Shown here: positions 1 through 11,794 of the stretch, piece after piece
Layout: the number at the start of each line of letters is the position of its first letter
Position numbering within the stretch: the stretch's first letter is position 1
DNA from: Ptychodera flava
Taxonomy: Eukaryota > Hemichordata > Enteropneusta > Ptychoderidae
Length of the DNA stretch: 64,000 nt
Direction of reading: 5' to 3'
Assembly: GCF_041260155.1 (NCBI RefSeq)
Contig: NC_091928.1
Location: 44,494,637-44,558,636, forward strand
Notes under the pieces: generated by a model
What the model saw: only the letters and a program-made list of their open reading frames with translations
Database searches by the model: none
What the model was told of the DNA's origin: nothing
Translations under genes and position numbers: made by a program

Positions 1-744
1 CCCAAAAGGGAACAACACAATCACTTGCCTGTAAGAGGTACAGACTGCCATGTAGTGACGCAGTTGCCCATAGGAGGTACAGTCTGCCTGTAGAGATGCA
101 TTCAAAATCACAAATTGATACTCAACGAGCATTGATAACAGCATTACTGATGAGAAGTTTGAGCAAATCACTTTTGTGGTTAATTCGCATTTAACTCACA
201 ACTGATTTCATATTGATAACAGTCAGTATTAACTTGGAGAACACAAACAAGGTAGTAAATTTTTGTATTTATCTTCCTGAATCTTAACTGTGTAATTATA
301 CCTTGTACACCTAACAGCACAAACTTAGTGTTCTATCATTTGCTTTCTGACAGGAAACAAGCATATTGTTACAGAAAGATTATTTGCAATTCAAATACAA
401 AAGAGTTACGTCAGCTTACTGAATATATATTAGGAAGACTTAGGTTTTTCTATAAATCTTATAATTGACATAATTTAGTTGTTAATAAACATTACATTCG
501 TACCAAACTCAATCATTGTCTGATGATAACTGACAACCCTTTCATCTACTTTGCTCTGTCTAGGTCCAGCTTCCACAACAGCTAAAGTGCACAATATTAT
601 TGGCAAGCAATAATAGATAAAAAGTCTACATTCTTAACAAAAATTGAGCATAAAAGCAAAAAATGAAACAAAGAAATTGTACATGCTGCGAAAAAGACAG
701 TTGCAGACTCCTCAAATGTGTTACAGAAAGGTCAGTGTCGAAGG
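1..744. other. Unassigned AT-rich sequence
   Basis: No gene is recognised. The first 100 bases contain two diverged copies of a short phrase around GAGGTACAG(A/T)CTGCC. The rest is unremarkable AT-rich DNA. It may be upstream sequence of the decayed OTU-type element that follows, but no coding similarity is visible. Confidence 0.4.
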
Positions 745-1135
745 TGGCGGTAATTTATTGTTTCGTGCGATAAGTCTAGGACTCTATGGAACATAAGATA
801 ATCATCTACAATAAGATTATGCACTGTGGGTTATGTAATTGAACACTGGGACAGATATGAAGTTCCAATTAAAGGTGAATATGAAAGTGGCATATTATCA
901 CTCAAGATGACTATAGGCAGTATATGTCCAGATCTGAACCAGGTAATGCAACTTATGGAGGAGACATTGAAATAATGCTGCAGCATTTGCGTATGAAATT
1001 AATATTGCAGTTCATCTTGACAGTTTGAGTAAACCATTACAGACTGTTGGTAATTCTTCTTTAACTATACATCTTTTGAATCATGCAATCCGTGTTGAAG
1101 GAGAAATTGATAGTGGTCACTGTGACTTTCTGCAA
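745..1135 (+). pseudogene. Decayed OTU-family cysteine protease domain (Helitron/Helentron type)
   Basis: Reading across several frameshifts and stops gives the OTU signature in order. GGNLLFRAISLGLYGT (746-793) matches the catalytic DGNCLFRA block, with the nucleophile Cys replaced by Leu at 755-757. A TAA follows at 794-796. Then come HWDRYE (about 850-870), YGGDIEI (about 954-974) and a C-terminal IHLLNH...DSGHCDF block (about 1067-1130) in the place of the catalytic His segment. OTU proteases of this kind are known as accessory domains of Helitron/Helentron polyproteins and of some retrotransposons. The missing nucleophile and broken frame make this a dead fragment. The basic repeat region immediately downstream supports a Helitron-type origin rather than a host deubiquitinase. 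Confidence 0.65.
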
Positions 1136-1289
1136 AAAAGGGCAAAATTTGTCAGAGGGATGAAATGTTAACAGTTGTTGGTCAGAACAAGGAGAGGAAT
1201 TGTCTATGATGCAAAAATCAACATTGTGCAAGTTATAGGGCATTATAGAAACACAAAGACGTGATTGCAAAGAGAGAAAAGATAGAACA

Positions 1290-1860
1290 AATAGATTTTT
1301 GGCAAAGTGAAAAGCAAAGAGATTTAACAGCAAAGCAAAATGAAAGAGCTGATCCGGAATACTGAGAAACTGAAAGACAAAGATATGTTAGTGCTAAGAA
1401 GACTCTGAGAACTAATCAACTGTACAGGCAAACTGAAAGAGAAAGAGATGTCAATGCTAAGAAAATCAAGCAAAGTGATGATGTATATAGACAAACGGAA
1501 AGACAAAAAGACTTAAATGCTGAGAAAACAACGAGAAGTGATGATGTGTGTAAACAAACTGAAAACAAGAGAAACAGGGTATAAGTGAAATTGACACTGT
1601 GTGATGATGAGTACAGACAAAGTGAAAGGGTAAAGGAATTCAATGCTAAGAAAACCGAAAGATCTGATGAACTATTTAGAAAAACTGAAAAGAAGAGAAA
1701 CAGGGTATCAATGAAATTAAATGATCTGATGATGAGTACAGACAAAGTGAAAGGATAAGGGATGTCAATGCTAGGAAAACCAAAAGATCTGATGAACTAT
1801 ATAGACAAAGTGAAAAAAGAGAAACAGGGCATCAATGAAAGTAATAGTAGCGACTTGAGT
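1290..1860 (+). pseudogene. Degenerate basic repeat region downstream of the OTU remnant
   Basis: The + strand is purine-rich and encodes about six diverged copies of a roughly 20-residue charged repeat with the flavour RQTERxxDxNAKKTxRSDDxY. Examples lie near 1430-1560 and 1610-1700. Stops and frame changes interrupt it. Helitron/Helentron and related polyproteins often carry such Arg/Lys/Glu-rich repeats between accessory domains and the replication-initiator domain. No HUH-endonuclease or Pif1-helicase motif follows, so only this part of the element survives. The minus-strand open frames over the same interval are by-products of low stop density on the complementary strand. Confidence 0.5.
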
Positions 1861-2949
1861 TCTTAAAAATAAAAATTGTGTTATAAAGGAATGTCCGTTT
1901 GGCCTAATAGCGTGAACTACTGTGCAGACTGATTACGATTACTACTGCATAGAGTTTATCTCTTTCCGTATGACTACAATGAGAATGGCTTGTGCAAATC
2001 TCTCCAGCATGCTGTTAGAATTTTTGATTGAATCATTGAGTGTCATTTTGGGCATTTTACTAAAATTCATTATCCTCATTTGCATATTGAACAATGCAAT
2101 GTGCACTGTTAACTTGACAATATGAAGAAATTCTTGATCGTAGGCAAGCAGTTGTAGTCAGTGTGACCTGCTCCATACAGTTGCAGGTTTTCATACTAGT
2201 GTTGGACACTCGCAGAGTTAGAATTAATCTAATATTCTTAGGCGTTTATGATAAAATGACCAGTATGTCCGCCTTATATTTTGACAGTAATTATTCTTTG
2301 ATTTTTGAAAAGTCTAAACTGTTTTTCTCCAACTCCCTTCTCTGAGAACCAGATTTTTTCCACCTCCAACCACGGCAGTGAATACACCGGAACACCCCAG
2401 TATGTACATAAGTCTCGATTTGATATCTACTTTCGGGGGAAGTGGTCTATGAGTCAGGTAGACGTATAGTACATTACGTGTATTCACGTACCAGTTTATA
2501 AATAAAATGTGAGCACATTGCTATGTTTTCTATTGCAGGGTTCGTGAATTGTGTAAAACAGGTAATGATCTGTGGCAAAACTACCTCTGTAACAAGTAAC
2601 ATCAATGTATATGCATATATGAAAGGACTTCTCCATTTAATGACATCGACCGAGGAAAGTTACACAACCTTTTTGGTGAGGTGAAAGGGCGTGTATCAAA
2701 CCACATGTATCAATAGATTTATTTCATACGAGGACAGTCCTTAACAATGTAGTTGTTGTAAAATTGTTAATATTTGAAAATCACAGCAGTATTATAAGAC
2801 AGTGTTAACAAAAACCCTGTGGAGTCGGCATTTTTCTCAATGCTTTTTGTATGGAAGAAATCATTCATTGGCATTTTATCTTATAGGGAAACAAAATTCC
2901 AGGAATTTTCACGATTTACCCCTTCTAAAATAACCCATGAATAAAATGC
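1861..2949. other. Unassigned sequence
   Basis: AT-rich sequence with short open frames only. No domain, splice pattern or repeat that I can name. Confidence 0.4.
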
Positions 2950-3200
2950 AGTTCGAATTTTGCACTTTTTTGCACGCGCTGGCGACTACGGCGCGACGAA
3001 AAGAGAAGTTGAAGCAGACAAAATGCGCCCTGAATCCCATGGGCGCGAAAGGGCTCACGGGAGTATCGTGCGTGACGTCATCGGCGATACACAGGCGATA
3101 GTGTGTAGCCTGGTCAGTGGAGTTAGCCGTGTACTGTCAACCTGTGTGAACGGTTTAGAGTCTCCGTGCCAGTATTGACGAACTAATTTCTCTCATCTCG
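2950..3200 (+). promoter_or_regulatory. GC-rich, CpG-containing island with a CRE
   Basis: A sharply GC-richer block in an AT-rich neighbourhood. It contains a perfect CRE palindrome TGACGTCA at 3073-3080 and several CpG-rich words (GGCGCG, GCGCGAC). It looks like a promoter or first exon. An open frame of 72 codons starts at 2960, but no recognised protein is encoded and no downstream exon could be tied to it. Confidence 0.3.
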
Positions 3201-4755
3201 TTCTTTCTTTTGCGGACGGATCAACAATCCAATGCAAAGACTTACTAACTTTACAAGGGAAAATGTTACTACACGAGATATATTAGGATAACAGTGGAAA
3301 AGCGTGCGAACACAAAATACTAGTAGATTGTCAACTTATCAGTCAGTAATTCCGACAATAGAAAACTACCTGCACTCGAGATGATAGGGTATGCGTGACA
3401 AAGTTGTTTTAATCATATTCAATTCTTGCTATATGTTTGTGTTTGGAAATTTCCTCATTTGTCTATGTCACTGCAATGCTTGTTTAACTTGGTGGCAGTT
3501 TGGGACATACCATTATCATTTAGGTGTGGCAGCTTCATTAACAGTGGAAGGTGAGAAATGCCCGTTATTACCTTAGTCTTCGATTGTGCAACTATAGACC
3601 GTAGAGAGACTAAATATTGTCTACATATGATTAATTTTATGCATTACAATATTATAAGGGACACGTTTAGTTTGGTATGGCTGTTTTTATCACTAGTTAT
3701 GATGTACTAGGTTGCATGGTGTTGTGTAAGTGTGTGTGATCGTGATCAACAGTTGCAAGTTGCCAACCATTTTATACTTCAATCGACGGTGTATCAAAAT
3801 TTGTTCAAATGCGCTTGACTATAAATATCACAAGCTAAGGTAAATAGAAGCGTGTTGAATATCATGTATATACACTCATTCTGGCTTGCCACATGTAACC
3901 AAATGTGAGCAAAGTGTCATTGACGCTATTTTTAATTTAAGGAAAGTGCTGTATAATAAACTTGAAATGAGACAAATGAAAGACTAGTTTCAATACTGTT
4001 CTGAATTATGAGAAATGACCATAAGTCATACCTACCCAATCAAACTACCTAGTGTCATTAGAGACTATGTCATCTGCTATTTCAGTCCACAGGGGCTTGT
4101 CAAGGGCCAATGAACAGATAATTAAGAATATAAACCTATTTCGTTGTGTACCAGCCTTTCCCTTGTTCACTTCTCTCAGCCTGTTTCCTAGCTCTGTAAG
4201 TCAGGATTGACGGTAAAGTGTTAACTATGTATGCAGTATATACAGTGCACTCTCCCACGGTAAACTCTGGCATGCTACACGATGGCCTTATAAGACGTTT
4301 AGTATGCATCAGTGTGAAGGTCAAGGCAGAAATCTAACAAAGGTTCACAATAGAGGGCACACTGCATACTGCATACATTACAGTACCATGATCATGGCTT
4401 ACAGAGCCAAGAAACATGGCGAAGGAAAGGGAAAAACAGAAATAGGTTTATTAGTATATTCTTTATTACCTTTTACTTGGCCCTCTTTGAGCCCCTATGG
4501 TCAGTCTCATTAACCCTTTGAGTGCTGTAATTTTTCCCACCAAAATTTTATTTCAACATTTTCCAAATTAATATGAACTTTTCTGCATTTTTTTATGATT
4601 TTCGACCAAATGGACGTCACTTTTCTTTGGCTACAGTTTTTTATCAAAATTTTTGCCTAAATCTTAAAAACACATTGACTAGGATATATTTTATAAAGGC
4701 CACATAAATTGACTTTGGTGCTCAGAGGGTTAAAGGGTAGCTGTTGACAATTCTA
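3201..4755. other. Unassigned sequence
   Basis: No recognisable gene or repeat. The phrase GTGTCATTGACGCTATTTTTAA at about 3915-3936 recurs in part next to hairpin elements at about 23563 and 41299, so a small element end may lie here. Confidence 0.35.
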
Positions 4756-4756
4756 T

Positions 4757-4965
4757 AATTCCAGACTTTCAGTTTGTCGCTTTCGCCTGAAAACATTATA
4801 CTGAAGGCTACCAATCAACAGTGTTCAAATTGCTAGACTCTTGAGTCAGTTGCTTTCGCCTGAAAACATTTTACTAAAGGCTACCAGTCAGCAGTGTTCA
4901 AATTGCTGGACTCTTGAGTCAGTTGCTTTCGCCTGAAAACAGTTACTAAAGGCTACCTGTTGATG
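4757..4965. repeat. Tandem repeat, about 72-bp unit, nearly three copies
   Basis: The phrase TTTCGCCTGAAAACA recurs about every 72 bp. Each occurrence is followed by AAAGGCTACC, a CAGTGTTCAAATTGCT segment and an ACTCTTGAGTCAGTTG segment. Copies are about 90 percent alike by eye. No coding content. Confidence 0.8.
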
Positions 4966-5990
4966 GTTTACATTTTATTTTGATTTTGAATGAAGTCAAA
5001 ATACATTTATATGGAATATTTTTATGGAGTGTGCATCTTTTAAATAAAATCCTATGGCTAAATTTAAAAAATGATTGTTAATGTGCATTATTTCATTTTA
5101 CTAGACATATTATCCAAAATGAGAAACATATTCATACATTTTATAAAATTAAAGAATGAACCACACTGGAATCATTTTTTTATAACCTCGTCATACTAGA
5201 TACTGCTCAACGCAATAATTGAGCAATTTTTTTCTCAATTTGTAAATTTTTTTATTTAGGTTTTATAAATTCAATGATGAAAAATGTTCCATAGAGAAGA
5301 TATATGCCTTCCAACCTTGATTTTAGGTTATAAAAAAGTCATGACGTAGACAGGTATTTCAAAAACAATAATTTTAATGTAAAATATTCTACTTATGGGA
5401 AAAACTTGAAATTGAAAAATTTACAGAATTGCCATCCTCAAAATGAAGTTTAATGCTATGTTTTCAGACATTTTAATTTTGCAGTTGAAAAAAGGAGACT
5501 ATTCTCTTCCAAGGTAAGAAACACAAGTTTTCACATGTCCAAAGTTTTGTTTTTCCCTTCTAATTCGCTAAAAATTGATCTTGACATTGTTCATTTTTTA
5601 GATTTCTTAAAATGAGCAAAACCCAAAATAAATGAGCGGGTGTTCTAAGTACTTCACACTTTGTTCACATGTATCTTTATGCAAATAGTGACTCTCATGG
5701 GCCAATGGGGGCCCATGGAAGAAACCATACAAAACCAGAGCAACTTTCTCCACAGGCGGCCCAAAAATTATTACTGAGTTTTTCTCACAGTTTTCTCTAT
5801 TATTTTCTCTCCTTTTCTTCATGCTCTGACTGATCGGAGTAAATAAAATAATTGGTTATATAACCTAACCTAGCCTCTGTCATGTGACTCTTTATTTATT
5901 TTACACCCCATTACAAGGACGTATATCTCTCATACACAAATGTTGTAATTAATTAGTCAACACAACTAGTTATGCTAATCCGTGGACTTA
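4966..5990. other. Unassigned AT-rich sequence
   Basis: Very AT-rich DNA without a supported gene. A short minus-strand open frame at 5607-5822 shows no domain. Confidence 0.4.
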
Positions 5991-5992
5991 TC

Positions 5993-7110
5993 AGGGATTT
6001 TACGGGTTGGTCAACATCGCGAAAGATAGGAAAGGTTACCGGCTGTGTGTTACCGGTGTTATACGGCCTCCCACGGGGCCGTATAACGTCGGTAACACAC
6101 AGCCCTGCCATGCAGAGCAAGGGCGAGAGCACAGTTGCACCGGACGAGAGTGCGGCGCAAGTGTAAGTGATCCAATCGCTGTCAGCAGTGCAGGCCTACG
6201 GTCAAATTTGCGACGAGATGCATCTCGCTAAAAGGACATTCTTTTCACTCCAAGTTGTATTTCCGCAGTAAACAATGTCAGACGAGAGCGGACACGGCGG
6301 GAGAGACGTCAAACATAAAGTTTAATCGTGGATTGTAACATTCTGGTGTTTAGCTGATCGAAATACAGCTCTAGCTGATCGAAATACAGATGTATTTCGA
6401 TCAGCTGAACACAAGAATATTGCATTCCACGATTTAGGTGTAGAAATGCAGCTATCTGTTGGCGGGGTAGACCAGCTTGCGTCGCTATGCGGGTCATCAA
6501 ATGGTCTAGCTGTGGGACCGTAGCTGTGGTGTTTTCAGACGTGATTCCTGCCTTTAACGGGCTGGTTTTGACTTCTACGATTGGTGGCAGGGTTAAAATC
6601 GTGGAAGTCAAAACCAGCCCTTAAAAGGCAGGAATCCCGTCTGAAAACACCACAGCTATGGACCCACAGCAACAAACAGTCAACCCCGTGGTGGTGTTGA
6701 CCTTTTGATGACCCGCATAGTGACGCACGCTACCACGCCAACAGATAGCTGCGTTTCCACAACTATGCACGATCGAACTTTATGTTTGACGTCTCTCTGA
6801 GTCCACCCTCGCCTGACACTGTTTACTGCGGAAATACAACATATCCACAAATACGATACATCTCGTCGCAAATTTGACTGTATAGACCTGCACTTCTAGC
6901 AGCGATGGGATCACTTACACTTGCGCTGCACTCTCGTCCGGTGCATCTGTGCTCTCGCACTTACTCAGGAGTATTGAACGATCACCAATCGTACTCACGC
7001 AAAGACGCTCCAACTGTCCATCTGATAATGAGATCACTACTTTAGGATCGACTCATTTGTCTATGAATTTCTGCAGGGGATTTCCAAGTCCCAACTCCCG
7101 TAAAATCCGT
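5993..7110. mobile_element. Fold-back (long inverted repeat) element
   Basis: Two arms of several hundred bases are inverted copies. The sequence around 6123-6320 (GCGAGAGCACAG, CGGACGAGAGTGC, AAATTTGCGACGAGATG, TTTCCGCAGTAAACA, GACGTCAAACATAAAG) reappears reverse-complemented at 6780-6960. The inner parts (about 6435-6580 and 6604-6760) pair around a loop near 6580-6603. The outer limits pair as GGATTTTACGGG near 5998 with CCCGTAAAATCC near 7098. The left arm also carries an extra nested palindrome (6340-6415) built from TAGCTGATCGAAATACAG and its complement, and a separate hairpin at 6041-6104. No protein is encoded. It has the structure of a fold-back or MITE-like DNA element. No target duplication was identified. 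Confidence 0.75.
6041..6104. repeat. Strong hairpin inside the fold-back left arm
   Basis: GGCTGTGTGTTACCG and GTTATACGGCC pair with GGCCGTATAAC and CGGTAACACACAGCC around a loop of about six bases. A close relative of this hairpin, with the same GTTATACGGC stem core, occurs at 50648-50733. Confidence 0.8.
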
Positions 7111-7202
7111 TCCATCCAGTGAGCTTTGAGTGATGTACCCCTCAGGAACTCATGCGTCGGGCAAAGCGAATGAAAGTTTGCACGCTCAAAGAAAGTTTCC
7201 GA

Positions 7203-7796
7203 AGGCGTGCGCCCTCTATATAATCATGTAATGACTTTAAACATAATAATGAAGACGTTACACATACTAATAATGGCGTGCGCACATAATATATTGACAT
7301 TACTAAATAATATATTTACATTACCTTATAATATAATGGCCTTTTCAATTCACATATTACTGTGATCTAACAATATGTAAGCACTACTTAATCATATACT
7401 GTTATTGACTCGAAATATAAAGGCATTGCCTATTCACAAATAGATGTCGCCTAATTATATATTTACGGAACCTTATGATATATTGACACAACCTCATAAT
7501 ATAAATGCCAAACTTAATCATGTATTGACACGACCTAATCATATATTGATGTCACCTAATTATATAATAACAGCACCTTATGATATATTGATACCACCTT
7601 ATAATATAAAGGCGTCACCTAATAATATATTGACACGACCTAATCATATAAAGGCATTACTAATTCATATATTGATGTCACCTAATATATATAATAAGCG
7701 TACCTAATGATATATTGGTACCGCCTCATAATATAAAGGCGTCACCAAATCATATATTGACACTACCTAATCATATGAAGGCATTACTAAATCATA
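7203..7796. repeat. 21-bp-based satellite array, left part
   Basis: Repeating 21-bp words of the type (C/T)TAATCATATATTGACACGACC. The left end (7203-7440) is degenerate and the array becomes regular towards 7796. It is the same array as at 10237-11572 and is interrupted here by a LINE. Open reading frames over it reflect a repeat length divisible by three. Confidence 0.85.
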
Positions 7797-9493
7797 ATGA
7801 AAATGAAAATGAAAATGTTAGCAATTACAGACCCATCTCAATTCTCCCAACTTTCAGCAAAATTATCGAGTCAATTGTGAACAAACAAATTATCCGCTAT
7901 CTTGAAGAAAAACACATACTTATTGAGACACAGTTTGGGTTCCGCAAACGTTATAACACGAAATTGGCCCTCATAGACTTAGTCACTGATATTAGCAACT
8001 GTCTAGATAAAGGTTCTCTCACCTTTGGAATATTCATCGATTTTAAAAAAGCCTTCGACACCATCAATCATGATATCTTGATTCATAAACTGCGCCACTA
8101 TGGCATCAGAGGTGTTCCATTACAGTGGTTTCAGAATTACTTGACATCCCGTCAGCAATTTGTCAACATCAACAATGTTACATCTCCTTACTCTCAGATC
8201 CAATGTGGCGTCCCACAGGGTTCAATACTCGGTCCAGTTTTATTTTTAATTTATATCAATGATATCGCTAATTCTACTAATAGGTTCCAGTTTCGTCTCT
8301 TTGCAGACGACACCAATTTGTTCAAGTTTATTGATAGCAACCAAATTGACTTTATGCACATAAATTCTGACTTCCATGAGGTTTGTAATTGGTGTCGGGC
8401 AAATAAACTTACAATTAATATTGATAAAACAAACTATATGATTATTAAAACATCAGGTAAACATGTTACTGCTAATGAGACCCTAGATATTGATGGCAAT
8501 AAAATAGAAAGTGTTCCTTCTGCAACTTATCTGGGAGTCACCCTTGATGAAAATATTACGTGGAAGGCGCACATGCAGAAAGTTATCAAAAGTATTTCCC
8601 CGAAGGTTGGTATAATTTCACAACTTCGTCACTTTGTACCTAGAATGTCTTGCTTCTGTTGTACAACTCGCTTATTCTGCCACAAATCTCCTATTGTATT
8701 GAATCTGGGGCAATACTTTTACGACTTACCTTGAGCCATTGCATTTACTCCAAAAGAAAATTACTCGCCTGATCACCTTCTCTGATTACCGTGCCCACTC
8801 TGCCCCTTTATTCAAACAGCTTTGTATTTTAGACATTTTAAACTTTGTAAATTTCACACCTGCGTTTTTGTATTTGACTGTTACATGACAACTATGCCAA
8901 GACAAAGGTCGTTACGTCGACACAATTCCCCATGACTATCCTACCCGTTTTTCTACTCAAGACAACTTTTACCAACCACAGATCAACCTCTCACTAAGTA
9001 AACACCAAATAAGGTATGCAGCAACAAGTTTTTGGAATTCACTCCCCACTCATATTAACGTATAAATTGTAGACATACATTTAAACAAACTTTGAAAGTC
9101 CATCTACTTCATCATTAGTGGATCATGCATGATCTTCCACTACATGTATTGACCATTAAACCTCCTGTTTCTGGTTTACCATTTTACTAATAAAATGTAT
9201 TATTTTATATCAGCTAGTTTATTTGTACACGAATATTGTCCATTAACAGATTTTATGTATAATCAATTAATTTCTTTCTACCCAGATTTGTATTCTTTAT
9301 AATATGTACACAGTCACGTCTTTGTATTAATTTAAACAGATAATTATAGCTACACTGGTCACGGTTGAGACTAGTTCTGATTGAACTATTTCCGTGACCC
9401 CATCAGATTGAAGTTTATGTAAACATTCCTCTTTTCTTGTTATGTATAGTATTTTCATCTGATGAAATAAACTCAACTCAACTCAACTCAATT
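7797..9493 (+). mobile_element. 5'-truncated CR1/L2/Jockey-group LINE inserted in the satellite
   Basis: The insertion starts with an AAAATG-type short repeat at 7797. It continues through a reverse transcriptase frame and ends with a polyadenylation-type AATAAA followed directly by a (CTCAA)n tail at 9467-9491. Short 3' tandem tails are typical of CR1/L2-group LINEs. The apurinic endonuclease and any ORF1 are missing, so the copy is 5'-truncated. Array words on both sides keep the same register, which fixes the insertion point within a satellite word (AAATCAT/ATATTGATGTC). Confidence 0.85.
7821..8734 (+). pseudogene. Reverse transcriptase domain of a CR1/L2/Jockey-group LINE, frameshifted at the 3' end
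   Basis: The frame carries the non-LTR reverse transcriptase blocks in order: NYRPISILPTFSKI, QFGFRKRYNT, FIDFKKAFDTINH (first catalytic Asp), GVPQGSILGPVLF, LFADDTNLF (the catalytic FADD box), and a later SATYLGVTLD block. It is open for about 300 codons and then loses frame near 8645-8700. The C-terminal LLYNSLILPQISYCIE segment appears in another frame, and a further shift leads into YLEPLHLLQKKITRLI, ending near 8886. At least two frameshifts and the missing endonuclease make it inactive. Upstream codons belong to the satellite, not to the element. Confidence 0.9.
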
Positions 9494-9530
9494 GGAATAT
9501 TGATGTCATCTAATATATTAATATTATATA
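9494..9530. repeat. Satellite remnant right of the LINE
   Basis: ATATTGATGTCATCTAAT continues the 21-bp satellite in register after the LINE tail, then breaks off into unrelated sequence. Confidence 0.7.
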
Positions 9531-10139
9531 GGGCTCAGCCCTTGGTGTCGCGCCAGGCGTTGAGATTAAAAATGTTATTTGTATCGATTCATGATTAGTA
9601 ATCATAAAGAATAAAATAGAATTAATTGTTACTTTCTATATACGTTTGTACAAGTATGACCGGTTTACCCCTGATGACAGTTCACGTACACGATGTCAGA
9701 CCCTGTAGGTATAGATTTTCTGTTATGTGTAAAAAGTTTGACATAAATTTGCAATTTTTACCATGATTACTATCTATTGTGTTTAACAAGGGACGTATTG
9801 TGCCATCATTAACTTTGCAATAGTAACTGTACCGCCAAACTTCCGATATTGTAAGCTGAAAACCAGCGTTACTTCTAAAAACGGGTAAATTTTGCACATA
9901 GTTATTGACACAGAGGGCGCCGTTCTAAGATTCAATCCCAGCATTCTTTGCGAATGTTCTCGTTCATATGCACGACAGTTTTCTCTCTTCTGTTAATTTT
10001 TAGGCGTGATAAGAAATTTTGTATCAGCGACAGGGTGGATAATAATAATTACTCGCTAATAAAAAGATATATTTTATTAATGGCATGTTATAAAATAATA
10101 GAGAGCACGTTTTGGATTTGTTTATTTACGAGCACTCAA
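9531..10139. other. Unassigned sequence inside the satellite region
   Basis: Non-satellite DNA separating the two parts of the array. No gene or named repeat seen. Confidence 0.4.
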
Positions 10140-10220
10140 AAAAACATGGCGGCGCCCACGAAAGAAGGGTACACTTCCGGTTACTCGCATAGTATATTAT
10201 GAATACGCGCATGCGTAGTC
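10140..10220 (+). promoter_or_regulatory. Promoter-like cluster: YY1, ETS and NRF1-type sites
   Basis: Within 80 bp there is ACATGGCGGC (YY1-like), CTTCCGG (ETS-like) and GCGCATGCG (NRF1 core). This combination is common in housekeeping promoters of animals. No transcript or first exon could be attached, and the satellite starts directly downstream. Confidence 0.3.
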
Positions 10221-10236
10221 AGTAAGCCGCTGGCGC

Positions 10237-11572
10237 GACTATTAACAGCACCTTATGATATATTGATACCACCATATAATATAAAGACGTCACCTAATCA
10301 TATATTGACACTACCTAATCATATAAAGGCATTACTAAATCATATATTGATGTCATCTAATTATATAATAACAGCACCTTATGATATATTGATACCACCA
10401 TATAATATATGGCGTCACTAATCATATATTGACACGACCTAAGCATATACAGGCATTCCTAAATCATATATTGATGTCATCTAATTATATAATAACAGCA
10501 CCTTATGATATATTGATACCACCATATAATATAAAGGCGTCACCTAATCATATATTGCCACTACCTAATCATATAAAGGCATTACTAAATCATATATTGA
10601 TGTCATCTAATTATATAATAACAGCACCTCATGATATATTGATACTACCATATAATATAAAGGCGTCACCTAATCATATATTGACACTACCTAATCATAT
10701 AAAGGCATTACTAAATCATATATTGATGTCATCTAATTATATAATAACAGCACCTTATGATATATTGACACAACCTCATAATATAAAGGCGACACCTAAT
10801 CATGTATTGACACGACATAATCATATATTGATGTCACCTTATTATATAATAGCAGCACCTTATCATATATTGACACGACCTAATCATATAAAGGCATTAC
10901 TAAATCATATATGGATGTCACCTAATTATATATTTATGGAACCTTCTGATATATTAACACAACCACATAATATAAAGGCGACACCTAATCATATATTGAC
11001 ACGACCTAATCATATAAAGGCATTACTAAATCATATATGGATGTCACCTAATTATATATTTATGGAACCTTCTGATATATTAACACAACCACATAATATA
11101 AAGGCGACACCTATTCGTGTATTGACACGACCTAATCATATATTGATGTCACCTAATCATATATTAAGGGCACCTTATGATATATTGACACCACCACATA
11201 ATATAAAGGCGACACCTATTCGTGTATTGACACGACCTAATCATATATTGATGTCACCTAATCATATATTAAGGGCACCTTATGATATATTGATACCACC
11301 ATATAATATAAAGGCGTCACCTAATCATATATTGACACAACCTAATCATATAAAGGCATTACTAAATCATATATTGATGTCACCTAATTATATAATAACA
11401 GCACCTTATGATATATTGATACCACCATATAATATAAAGGCGTCACCAAATCATATATTGACACTACCTGATCATATAAAGGCATTACTAAATCATTTAT
11501 TGTTGTCACCTTATTATATAATAACAGCGCCTTATGATATACCGGTATTGATACCACCTTTATGATACCCGG
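10237..11572. repeat. 21-bp satellite in 126-bp higher-order units, right part
   Basis: Six 21-bp words follow each other in fixed order: TAATCATATATTGACACGACC-like, a word with ATAAAGGCATTACT, one with ATATTGATGTCACC, one with ATAATAACAGCACC, one with GATATATTGATACCACC and one with AATATAAAGGCGTCACC. The six make a 126-bp higher-order repeat, present about ten times with variants. Both 21 and 126 are multiples of three and the words lack in-frame stops, so a 378-codon frame is open on the + strand. Its seven-residue periodicity (NHILTRP-like) comes from the DNA repeat, and there is no evidence of a protein. Confidence 0.9.
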
Positions 11573-11794
11573 CTCAAAATGAACCAACGATTTTAATGAG
11601 CACGCTATACGACCAGTCGTACGACTGTTTACAGTCGCGAATTACTGCAAAATGAAAAAATGCGCTGTGTTAAAAATGTGTCTAAACAATACCCGGATGT
11701 TGCATTGAGTTCGAGGGAAAATAAAATGTATTTAAATTTGCTCAGTTTTATTATGAGACACCAAGTCGTACGTGATACGGAGGATTTTTCGATC
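11573..11794. other. Unassigned sequence between two tandem arrays
   Basis: Non-repetitive DNA with a 65-codon open frame (11660-11857) that runs into the next array. No domain recognised. Confidence 0.3.

Noticed and set aside
1061..1745. Overlapping minus-strand frames with apolar Phe/Leu/Ser-rich products
   Set aside because: They are complements of a purine-rich + strand repeat that has a better explanation as a degenerate basic repeat region.
10429..11565. 378-codon open frame with NHILTRP-like heptads
   Set aside because: The frame is created by a 21-bp satellite whose words lack stops. The complementary strand is also open in part, and there is no start context or domain.
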